DNA from: Acinetobacter sp. WCHAc010034
Lineage (GTDB): Bacteria; Pseudomonadota; Gammaproteobacteria; Pseudomonadales; Moraxellaceae
Assembly: GCF_001696615.3 (NCBI RefSeq)
Contig: NZ_CP032278.1
Span: forward strand, 1-49,649
Reading direction: 5' to 3'
DNA length: 49,649 nt
This document shows positions 42,528 to 49,649 of the stretch, in pieces. The notes under the pieces were generated by a model. That model had not been told where the DNA came from and ran no database searches. It worked only from the letters and a program-made list of their open reading frames with translations. Positions within the stretch are counted from its first letter, which is position 1; every line of letters starts with the position of its first letter. A program made the translations under genes and the position numbers.

Positions 42528-45235
42528 GATTTCACCCTTTCGTTAAATTCGTGTACCCACTGGGAGTAGGTCAAGTTTTCATCTTTACTCAATATTTCCT
42601 CAAGAATATTGTGTCTTAACTCATTGCCTGAAAGTATTGGGATAATTTCAGACATATTGCTTAAATCTAATTTGCTAATAACTGAATCATGCGAGTTTTT
42701 AATCATAAATTGGCGTAAATAAGGCGGTGTATTCACAACCCAATCAAATTCTGCTTGAGTACAGCCTAAGCCATTATTTTTCTCATTACCCATATATGTA
42801 GCGACATTCGCTTTATCATTCGGCAATAGAATTGATGTTTTAAACTGCCCGATCAGATCGTCATCTCTTGTAATGACTTCAGGCGTTGGCGTAACAAAGA
42901 TCATCATACCGTTACGTCTACGGTACGTGGTTAGCATGATTTTAAGCCATGCTAAGTTAATCGGATTGCTGATATATCTTTGACCTTCTTCGACAACAAC
43001 AATAAAGGGCTTGCCCTCAGACATGGATATATCAATTTGATGGAAGATATACATAGACATAGCGCCTAACACCACATCATTATCAATGACATTTTTCATT
43101 TCATAGCCGAAAATTCGAGCGCCATCAATTGAGAAATTGTCACTTTCATTGTCAAAAATATTGGCATAAACCCCATCATTAACCCATTTTGACATGCGTT
43201 CAGCCATGTTGTTATCTTCAGCCATACCAAACAAGCCAATAAAGTTTCTAAGCCGTCTAAGGTGCTTTTCATAGCTATAAACAGCATCTACAACGTCTTT
43301 GATCTTGTTTTCTTCAGCAGTGCTTAAAGGCTTTGGATTACCATTATCGTTGTAGTCTTGAGCCATAAAAGAAAATAGATTTCTTAGAAACAAACGGTTT
43401 TGTTCCGTGTCATCTAACTGCAATGGATTCCAACCAGTTTTAACCATTTCACTTAAAACAGTATGTCGCCCGCCCATGCTTTTAATCCAAACTGAAGCTG
43501 AATATTCAAAATCAAAATGAAAAATATAAGGCTTAAACTTATCTGAAGCAGTCAAAAGCGTATTAATTACAGTAGTCTTACCGCCACCAGTACCAGTCGT
43601 GATACGAGTATGACCTACATCATGTTCATGGAAATTGAAGTAGTAAGGCGTATTACTTGTCGTTTTAAGCTGAATGACATTCTCACCCCAATGGTTGCCA
43701 TCTTTTTTGCCAGTAGAACTATTGTGCATACTGGCAAAGCCCGCAAAGTTAGTCGTGTTAATAGTTGCGGGTCTTTGGAGTAAGTGATAGTTGCCAATCA
43801 ACATAGAGTAAAAAGTAGGTTCAGAAATTAAATCTTCTTTTTTAGGTATCATGTGATTGCGCTGAAATGCCCCGCTAGTTTTCTGCATTGCTTCTTTAAA
43901 TTCAGATGGGGTCTTAGAGGTAACTAAAACATTTAATGAATAAATGCCGTTTAAGATACGCCCTGAAGCTAAGTCATCAATGGCAACATTAATCGCTTCA
44001 ATTTGAGATTCTGACTTGTCTTGAGCATTTTTTAATTGGTTCTGACGAGTTGTACTCATGCTGATAGATTTACGTCTGTCCATCATCATGAAAGTTTGAG
44101 AAATAATTAAAGGATGATCAACTTTTAGAAATTCATCTAACATGGTGTGATCGCTACCCTCTGGATAGCTAGGAGTAGGCAAACTATAGATTGCCCCTGC
44201 CGTTAATTCACCGCTTGGGTGATAGAATTTAATAGTTCCATCAGGCGCAAAAACTCTACGTGTATAGCCTAAGTAGTTTCTGATTTCAGTTGGATGAAGT
44301 GGAATTTCTGCTTTTTCTAAGTTTAATAAATAACCGAGAAAATTCACTGTTTCAGAATACAAAACGCTATCTTTTGAATAAGTGCCTAGCTGTCTTGGGT
44401 TCGCATCTTGCAGATACTCTTTAAACATACTTACTGCATTATTTAATTCGGCAATCATTTGTTCTTCATTATCACTTCTGAAAAACAGATTTTTAAGACG
44501 AGTTAAAGGCGGGTCACTTGGGTTAGATTTTCGGACAAGCAACGACACATAAATATCATTTTGAAACATGCGTTCATTAGATAGTTTTTCATAATATTTT
44601 TGGTTAAAACTATCTGAAAATTCATTGCCATTTGCAGGCGGTATTTCGGTTTTAACTTCGTGACGATCATAATAAACGCTAACAACAAAACGAGAGCCAA
44701 GTTGTTTAAACATATCTGCACGATATTTTTTTAAAGTCTTTAATTGAGCATAGCTTTTAGTTTCATACGGAAAGCCAGTAATTTTTAAAACCGTAAAAAT
44801 ATCACCATTAACTAGCTTAATATCATGTTCATTGATTGGGCTTAGATAAGGTAAATTATTGATTTCCATTTGTTCAGCACCCGCTAATTTCTTTTGACTA
44901 TATTCAATATTTTTATCGTCAGCTTTTGCGTGAGAATCAAAACTATAGCCACCAAAAACTTTAGTTCGCTGAAGTCTACGTTTGATCGAAAACCATAAAT
45001 ATTGAATCCCTCTATCTTCTTGGTAGGTCACTACAACCAACAATAAATAGATTATTCCCGATATTATTAATCCTAATTTTAGGTTGCCAATTAGTGCTAA
45101 AAAGCACGTAGCAAAACCACAAATTAGGAAAAAGTAAGTGAAAATATCTACAGGTATATTTGCCACCCTTGCAGTTCGGGCAAGACCCGCAAACAGCAAG
45201 TCTTTTTCTTCGTTTTTTTCAGTGGTTTTGCTCAT
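42524..45235 (-). CDS. virB4: VirB3-VirB4 fusion ATPase
   Basis: A 903-residue protein. The first 90 residues carry two membrane helices (IFTYFFLICGFATCFLALIG; LGLIISGIIYLLLVVV) and FGGYSF, the pattern of VirB3, fused to a complete VirB4. VirB4 energises pilus assembly. Walker A is TGTGGGKTT near residue 550 and Walker B is FIVVVEEGQRY near 755. No separate virB3 exists between virB2 and virB4, which agrees with the fusion. Such fusions are known in other T4SS. Confidence 0.93.
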   Translation of the reverse strand: MSKTTEKNEEKDLLFAGLARTARVANIPVDIFTYFFLICGFATCFLALIGNLKLGLIISGIIYLLLVVVTYQEDRGIQYLWFSIKRRLQRTKVFGGYSFDSHAKADDKNIEYSQKKLAGAEQMEINNLPYLSPINEHDIKLVNGDIFTVLKITGFPYETKSYAQLKTLKKYRADMFKQLGSRFVVSVYYDRHEVKTEIPPANGNEFSDSFNQKYYEKLSNERMFQNDIYVSLLVRKSNPSDPPLTRLKNLFFRSDNEEQMIAELNNAVSMFKEYLQDANPRQLGTYSKDSVLYSETVNFLGYLLNLEKAEIPLHPTEIRNYLGYTRRVFAPDGTIKFYHPSGELTAGAIYSLPTPSYPEGSDHTMLDEFLKVDHPLIISQTFMMMDRRKSISMSTTRQNQLKNAQDKSESQIEAINVAIDDLASGRILNGIYSLNVLVTSKTPSEFKEAMQKTSGAFQRNHMIPKKEDLISEPTFYSMLIGNYHLLQRPATINTTNFAGFASMHNSSTGKKDGNHWGENVIQLKTTSNTPYYFNFHEHDVGHTRITTGTGGGKTTVINTLLTASDKFKPYIFHFDFEYSASVWIKSMGGRHTVLSEMVKTGWNPLQLDDTEQNRLFLRNLFSFMAQDYNDNGNPKPLSTAEENKIKDVVDAVYSYEKHLRRLRNFIGLFGMAEDNNMAERMSKWVNDGVYANIFDNESDNFSIDGARIFGYEMKNVIDNDVVLGAMSMYIFHQIDISMSEGKPFIVVVEEGQRYISNPINLAWLKIMLTTYRRRNGMMIFVTPTPEVITRDDDLIGQFKTSILLPNDKANVATYMGNEKNNGLGCTQAEFDWVVNTPPYLRQFMIKNSHDSVISKLDLSNMSEIIPILSGNELRHNILEEILSKDENLTYSQWVHEFNERVKS

Positions 45236-45246
45236 GGCTCACCTAT

Positions 45247-45540
45247 TTAGTTAAAGAAGAAATTACCAAGATCAGGGGCAACGAAAACAAGGATACCTGC
45301 AACGATTAAGCCGATACCCCAACGCTTAACTTTCTCACTACCACCGCCAAGCATTGTGATTGCCAAACAAATAACACCAGTCACGAAAGCGACTGCTGCG
45401 ATAATGACTAATTCATCATTAAATTGGTTAAGCTTTTGAGCAAATTTTTGACCAAACGCAGCATTTGCCAATTGAGCATAAAAAACAGCAAATAAGACAA
45501 TTGCGTATTGCTTAGGATTGAGTTTATTTAAAAGATTCAT
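45247..45540 (-). CDS. virB2: VirB2 major pilin
   Basis: 97 residues with a long signal segment (about 1-27, ending in ANAAFG) and two hydrophobic helices (LVIIAAVAFVTGVICLAITM; WGIGLIVAGILVFVAPDLG), the TrbC/VirB2 pattern. It lies between virB1 and virB4. Confidence 0.92.
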   Translation of the reverse strand: MNLLNKLNPKQYAIVLFAVFYAQLANAAFGQKFAQKLNQFNDELVIIAAVAFVTGVICLAITMLGGGSEKVKRWGIGLIVAGILVFVAPDLGNFFFN

Positions 45541-45550
45541 GATCTATTCC

Positions 45551-46267
45551 TTAAAATACTTGGACGTATTGCCCTTTGTTAAGAGTTTGAACAAACGATG
45601 CTTGTTGCACGTTTGGTTGATTGCTTGGTTGATTATTTACACGCAGGCGCACAGGTTCAGATTGTGCTGAATAGCTATTGTTTTCTGTACTTTGATTTTG
45701 ACTTGCGGAGTATTGCGGGTACTGATTTTGTTGCCATGAAGCGAGAACTAGAATGTCACTTTTTCGACTGGCTTCAGTAGGGTTATTATTTGCAGTGTAA
45801 GTTTTAAATGAACCACCCCCATTTAGTGTTTGGTATTTACTGGATACAAGGCGTACATAGTTTTGTGTTTCACGGTAAGGGGGAATACCTCCAAACTTTT
45901 CAACTGCCCCATGCCCTGCATTGTATCCAGCAATCATTTTTGTAAGATCACCATTAAATCTTTTATTCAGGAAAGCGAGATAACGAGTACCCGCAATAAT
46001 AGACTGTTCAGGTTCATATAATCGGCTAGGGTCTACACCCATTAAACGAGCTGTAGAGGGAATGACTTGCATCAAACCCCTAGCATCTTTATGTGATCGA
46101 GCATTTGGCTTAAAGGCGCTTTCTCTTGCCATAATTGCCGTTACTAAATTAGGGTCTAAACCATTGGCTACAGAATGTTTGTGAATAAGATCATCATAAG
46201 GTGACGCATATACAAACAGTGGCGTACTGCAAGCTAAACCGATTATAAGTTTTTTAAACATTGTCAT
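45551..46267 (-). CDS. virB1: VirB1 lytic transglycosylase
   Basis: A 238-residue exported enzyme with a signal peptide and SLT domain: catalytic Glu in AIMARESAFKPNA, then GLMQVIPSTA and AGYNAGHGAVEKFGG. It opens the peptidoglycan for the T4SS. It is the first gene of the second transfer unit, 7 bp downstream of the 46275 operator. The C-terminal 80 residues are Gln/Asn-rich. Confidence 0.94.
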   Translation of the reverse strand: MTMFKKLIIGLACSTPLFVYASPYDDLIHKHSVANGLDPNLVTAIMARESAFKPNARSHKDARGLMQVIPSTARLMGVDPSRLYEPEQSIIAGTRYLAFLNKRFNGDLTKMIAGYNAGHGAVEKFGGIPPYRETQNYVRLVSSKYQTLNGGGSFKTYTANNNPTEASRKSDILVLASWQQNQYPQYSASQNQSTENNSYSAQSEPVRLRVNNQPSNQPNVQQASFVQTLNKGQYVQVF

Positions 46268-46274
46268 TATTCCT

Positions 46275-46302
46275 TATAGAGTTATAACAGTATAACTCTA
46301 CT
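46275..46302 (-). promoter_or_regulatory. Palindromic operator and promoter of the virB1-5 unit
   Basis: Same palindrome as at 6533: arm TATAGAGTTATA, spacer ACAG and right arm TATAACTCTA with the last two bases changed. On the minus strand -35 TTAAGC and -10 TATAAC are 17 bp apart, as at 6533. Both transfer units are therefore likely repressed together. Confidence 0.75.
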
Positions 46303-46305
46303 AGC

Positions 46306-46506
46306 TTAATCAATAAATGGTCTATTTGAAAATTTATGTTTCTCTTTAAAGAACTGGTCTAAAGCGATAAGATAAATTAAGTTTTTGGTAAGTCTGCGGT
46401 TCTTAAATTCTTCAGGAACTTTTAATTCACCACGCTTATATCTCAAAAAGTGTTCGTCCATTTCTGCGAAAAATTCATCACTTACATAAAGTTGTTCACG
46501 TTTCAT
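46306..46506 (-). CDS. Small charged protein between coupling protein and VirB1
   Basis: 66 residues, helical and charged (MKREQLYVSDEFFAEMDEHF), with no signal or membrane segment. It starts 18 bp after the coupling-protein stop and ends just ahead of the virB1 operator. Unknown family; co-expressed with the coupling protein. Confidence 0.6.
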   Translation of the reverse strand: MKREQLYVSDEFFAEMDEHFLRYKRGELKVPEEFKNRRLTKNLIYLIALDQFFKEKHKFSNRPFID

Positions 46507-46524
46507 AACTTGTCCCTAAAATTT

Positions 46525-48042
46525 CTATACAGCCAAAAAAGAATCCGAAACTTTAGCATAGGTGCGGTATTTCATCGTTACTAAAGTTGGCGGGTAATGT
46601 CCTGAAAACTTCATATAAAAGTGCAGAGGTTTAAGACTGCTTATTTCTTCAGCTTTAACTACATTTTCTTTTTCTTTTACAAGTTCAGGTCTTGAATCTT
46701 TATTTGCAGATTTCATTTTCCTTAATACTTCAATTGCACCGAAAGCTTTTTCATATTCTTGGGGTGTATAAGTGTCTTGAGAGTTGACAGCACAGACACC
46801 AAAAGAAGAAAAACAACCACGTAGCGTAATAGAGAATTTTTCTCCATAGATCGTGATTAATTGAGCCAGACTTTGAATGCCTGCTAAAGCAATAAGTCTA
46901 TGTTTACGTCCTTTAGTTAATACTGCTTCGAGATACGATAAACGGTTCAAAGAGCCGAGTTCATCTAGGCAGAATATAAAATCAGAATAGTTATCAAAGT
47001 CAGATAATAAAGAACTACAAATAACGTCAGTCGCACAGCTAACTAATGGTTGCAATGCAGTTAATTGATCTTCACGCCAAGTAATAAAAATATTGCCAGT
47101 ACCATGCTTTAAATAATCCCTAAACGAAAAATCACCAATTTTAGAATGAGTGTGAGGGCTTAAATATGTAGTAACAATACTGCGTAAAGTACCGACTAAT
47201 TCAGAGTTGCCAAGTAAGCTGTAAGCTTGAGTACCTACTAAAAACTCTTTGAGTTTATCGTCACTTGAAATTAATAAAATTTCTAAAAATTGTTGTGTCT
47301 GCTGTTCTCTAGTAAGTTCATCCATTTCTAAAACTTTGGTCATGGCAGACTTAACAATAGTACGAGCCATCGTATTAAAATTTTCGTGATTTGCGTCTGA
47401 AGATTTAGGAATGATTGTCATTGAATATGTTTCAATGTCATAAGAATTTTGTACTTCATTAATCACTGACCAATGGACTGATCGAGCATCGAAAGGGTTG
47501 AAAATAACATCACCTTTCTTAGCAAATAAACTTGCGTAAGTTCCGTTAGGGTCAACCACAATTAAGCGGGTTTTACTGCGAGAATCAGCAACACAAGAAT
47601 CTAAAAAATCACTGATTGAAACTGACTTACCTTGACCAGTACCACCAGTTAAAAGGAAGTGTTTATATTTTAAATCTTTAGGAACAGGCATACCGCAAAA
47701 ACGGATTTGGTAATCTTTTTCTTTGGTCATTCTTCTTAATTTGAATGGGCTTACTAATTGCAAGCCCCGAAGAACACGAACGTATCTTTCGCCCCCAAAA
47801 GGTGTTTTATTGTTTTGAAAATAAAACCAAGCCAAAGCACTACTAATAACCAAAGCCAACAGCAATATTAAAACGTATAAAGGCGTTTTAAACGTCAATG
47901 GAATTGCATAAAGAATAGCTTGGACTTTATGATCTTTTGGGATAATAAAAAACTTCGGTAAAAAAATAGCCCATGTTGTAATCACAGTGATTACAACAGC
48001 TAAAACAGCGTGACCGAAGATTTTTTGCGATTGATCATTCAT
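46525..48042 (-). CDS. virD4: Type IV coupling protein (VirD4/TraD-like ATPase)
   Basis: A 505-residue protein: two N-terminal membrane helices (about 10-35 and 52-75), TraD-type segment, Walker A GGTGQGKSVSIS near residue 132 and Walker B FIFCLDELGSLNR near 359. It hands the relaxase-DNA complex to the T4SS. Its start overlaps the stop of the transglycosylase-VirB5 gene by 4 bp. Confidence 0.93.
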   Translation of the reverse strand: MNDQSQKIFGHAVLAVVITVITTWAIFLPKFFIIPKDHKVQAILYAIPLTFKTPLYVLILLLALVISSALAWFYFQNNKTPFGGERYVRVLRGLQLVSPFKLRRMTKEKDYQIRFCGMPVPKDLKYKHFLLTGGTGQGKSVSISDFLDSCVADSRSKTRLIVVDPNGTYASLFAKKGDVIFNPFDARSVHWSVINEVQNSYDIETYSMTIIPKSSDANHENFNTMARTIVKSAMTKVLEMDELTREQQTQQFLEILLISSDDKLKEFLVGTQAYSLLGNSELVGTLRSIVTTYLSPHTHSKIGDFSFRDYLKHGTGNIFITWREDQLTALQPLVSCATDVICSSLLSDFDNYSDFIFCLDELGSLNRLSYLEAVLTKGRKHRLIALAGIQSLAQLITIYGEKFSITLRGCFSSFGVCAVNSQDTYTPQEYEKAFGAIEVLRKMKSANKDSRPELVKEKENVVKAEEISSLKPLHFYMKFSGHYPPTLVTMKYRTYAKVSDSFLAV

Positions 48043-49292
48043 TTTACTGTCCCCAAGAATTTTTGAACGGCTTGATGGGAAGCGACCTTATAAGAATCCA
48101 TGCTTGACTGCATCATGAGCATGTTAGCTTTAAGCTTCGCTTGATTGGCTACCAACATACTGTTTTCAATAGCAAGGGCATTCGCCAAGTCTTTTGATTG
48201 CTTTAACGTATTGGTACTTACTTGAGCCAACGACTTTAGGTTTTGCATATTACAATTTACTTGTGTCCAAGCTACTTCAGCGTCTACATAAGCTGTGTTT
48301 ACACGGCTTGCAGTTATGTTTTGAATCTGTGCCAATTCCTTGCTTGCATATACACCAGTATTGGTCGCAATTTGACGTTGCAATTCGTTGTAGGCGTTTT
48401 GCTCTTTAGGTGTATTGAAAATATTAGTCGGTTGAGCATCAAAGCCATTAGGCAATTCAAAGCCTGCAATTTGCATCACATTGGTAAGAAGTCCTAGCCC
48501 TGCAAGCCCTTTAGTCACACTGTCATATTGCCCTTTCAAGACTTGAATCTGCTTCATTAATTCTTGAACTTGTAGAACTGCATCGGCATTTTTTGTCGGG
48601 TCAAAAACTGTTTTACCTACGCCACCAGTTACAGGGGGAACAGGCGGTAGGTTGATAGGTGAATCAATATCAACTTGTTCTGCTTCAGGTAGCTTTACAG
48701 GCTTACATGCGCTTTGTGTTTCTAGCTTGGCTTGTATCTTCTTCTGATTACTGTTTTCTATGCCAGTCGTTGCAGGCTTGCCACCTGAAGTAGTCCCGCC
48801 TTTAATTACGTTGCCACCAAAATATGAACCAGTACCGCCATAATTTCTATAAAACTGGGCGATCTTAGGCACATAGTCTTGCGTTTCTTTAGGCATAACT
48901 TTTTTATTACCTTTCAGATACGAACGTAAATTACCCATACCCCAGTTATAGGCATAGAGTGCATGGGGCATGTTGCCGAATTGCTGATTTAATTGCTTCA
49001 GGTAACGAGTACCCGCATTAACATTTTGTGTGGGGTCATTGGGATTGGTAACGCCCAAAGAACGAGCCGTTGCGGGCATAAGTTGCATTAAACCTTGAGC
49101 GCCTACGCCTGACTTAGCAGTATTGTTATGCGAAGATTCTTTTTGAATTACTGCATGAATTAAAAGCGGGTCATATCCATATTTAGCTGAAGCTGAAGTC
49201 ACAATATCGTTGTAAGGTAAATTTGAAGCAATAGTTGCCCCGCTTAAACCTACCAGTACCAGTAGCGATAGTTTTTTTAATTTCATTTTCAT
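48039..49292 (-). CDS. Lytic transglycosylase-VirB5 fusion protein
   Basis: A 417-residue exported protein with two T4SS domains. Residues about 20-145 are an SLT transglycosylase (VIQKESSHNNTAKSGVGAQG, GLMQLMPATA, YAYNWGMGNL). Residues about 225-417 resemble VirB5: VFDPTKNADAVLQVQELMKQ matches the VirB5 start at 42.5 kb, and SKDLANALAIENSMLV matches its C-terminus. A Gly/Thr-rich linker joins them. It is expressed with the coupling protein by an ATGA overlap. The plasmid thus has two copies of each domain, and the fusion may tie wall opening to pilus-tip assembly. Confidence 0.85.
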   Translation of the reverse strand: MKMKLKKLSLLVLVGLSGATIASNLPYNDIVTSASAKYGYDPLLIHAVIQKESSHNNTAKSGVGAQGLMQLMPATARSLGVTNPNDPTQNVNAGTRYLKQLNQQFGNMPHALYAYNWGMGNLRSYLKGNKKVMPKETQDYVPKIAQFYRNYGGTGSYFGGNVIKGGTTSGGKPATTGIENSNQKKIQAKLETQSACKPVKLPEAEQVDIDSPINLPPVPPVTGGVGKTVFDPTKNADAVLQVQELMKQIQVLKGQYDSVTKGLAGLGLLTNVMQIAGFELPNGFDAQPTNIFNTPKEQNAYNELQRQIATNTGVYASKELAQIQNITASRVNTAYVDAEVAWTQVNCNMQNLKSLAQVSTNTLKQSKDLANALAIENSMLVANQAKLKANMLMMQSSMDSYKVASHQAVQKFLGTVK

Positions 49293-49305
49293 TATTCCTC
49301 TACCG

Positions 49306-49361
49306 CAACGAGGACAGTTTAACCAGGAACTACGTTACCTGTTTAAACTTGGCCCGTTGCT
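49306..49361. repeat. Imperfect inverted repeat upstream of the fusion gene
   Basis: Arms of about 23 bp (GCAACGAGGACAGTTTAACC and a near-complement with GTTTAAACTTGGCCCGTTGC) face each other around AACTACGTTA. It lies between the secreted-protein gene and the transglycosylase-VirB5 gene, so it would form an intercistronic RNA hairpin. There is no T-run. Confidence 0.55.
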
Positions 49362-49367
49362 ATTTCA

Positions 49368-49649
49368 TCACTTAGCCACAGCCAAACGGTTAGCTAGATC
49401 AACTAAGGTTTTATAGTGTGAGCCTTGTTCACCCATTGATAACTCATAGCACCCGCCATTTGCTTGAACTCGCATGAAGTCGTGAGCTTGGCTTGTATTG
49501 TCAGAAATGGTCGGAGATACAAACAATGCTTTTGCGTTAGGGATGCTTACTGGCAATTCACCAAATAACCCCACTTCTTGCGGTACACAAGCAGGGTCAA
49601 TGCTGTAATAAACTTTAAGATCGGCACATGCTTCGTTTTGGCAACTGGC
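49368..49649 (-). CDS. Secreted T4SS-region protein, C-terminal part (gene crosses window ends)
   Basis: The frame is open from base 49649 with a codon boundary at the edge and reads ASCQNEACADLKVYYSIDPA to a stop at 49368 (93 codons). It has four Cys residues, suiting an exported protein. It continues the 57-codon signal-peptide frame at 171-1 without a shift. Unknown family. Confidence 0.65.
   Translation of the reverse strand, partial: ASCQNEACADLKVYYSIDPACVPQEVGLFGELPVSIPNAKALFVSPTISDNTSQAHDFMRVQANGGCYELSMGEQGSHYKTLVDLANRLAVAK

Overview
The window reads as an Acinetobacter conjugative resistance plasmid of the pNDM-BJ01 type. The backbone is AT-rich and carries a MOBQ relaxase and a VirB/VirD4-like type IV secretion system (T4SS). 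A foreign block holds aphA6 and the blaNDM-1 transposon Tn125. The reading frame that leaves at base 1 on the minus strand re-enters at base 49649 in the same frame, so the window is probably the whole circle cut inside one gene.

Layout. On the minus strand, 6.5 kb down to 1 and then (through the circle) 49.6 down to 41.4 kb, lies one transfer region: three small lipoproteins, VirB6, B8, B9, B10, B11, a lipoprotein, a secreted protein, a transglycosylase-VirB5 fusion, the coupling ATPase, then VirB1, B2, B3-B4 fusion and B5. Two parts of this region start next to nearly the same 28-bp palindrome (6533 and 46275), which points to joint repression. From 6.6 to 7.9 kb there is no convincing gene. 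This stretch is full of stem-loops and ends in a minus-strand terminator, so it looks like a long structured RNA or an origin. From 7.9 to 9.7 kb is a partition operon: ribbon-helix-helix (RHH) protein, ParA, a second DNA-binding protein and two small genes. At 9.9-11.0 kb, on the minus strand, is a protein that resembles the anti-CRISPR AcrVA2.

From 11.2 to 14.9 kb lie five single-gene cassettes, all pointing toward the probable oriT. Each follows a near-identical control module: an operator TTGTACTCACAA overlapping the -35 and spacer, a perfect -10 TATAAT, and a 5'-leader hairpin whose stem shows compensatory changes. Several end in the same terminator. The cassettes include an ArdB/KlcA-like antirestriction protein and a DUF3560 protein. 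The same operator, inverted, sits in the promoter of the RHH gene ahead of parA, so that protein may control the array. With the AcrVA2-like gene nearby, this is a candidate anti-defence island in the leading region, and it is the most interesting system in the window. The oriT is expected at 16.8-17.25 kb between divergent traD and traA; traA, a DUF1173 protein and a membrane protein follow.

The accessory block (22.0-37.6 kb) consists of two inverted IS3-family copies (probably ISAba14) around a truncated gene, aphA6, Tn125 (25968-36066, 3-bp GTT duplication) and a third, inverted ISAba125 with its own GAC duplication. Tn125 holds blaNDM-1, ble-MBL, trpF, a dsbD/GH109 chimera, cutA, groES, groEL and ISCR27. 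From 37.7 to 41.4 kb are a serine resolvase, a zeta-toxin-like protein that shares a C-terminal domain with TraA, and a secreted nuclease. No recognisable replication initiator gene was found.
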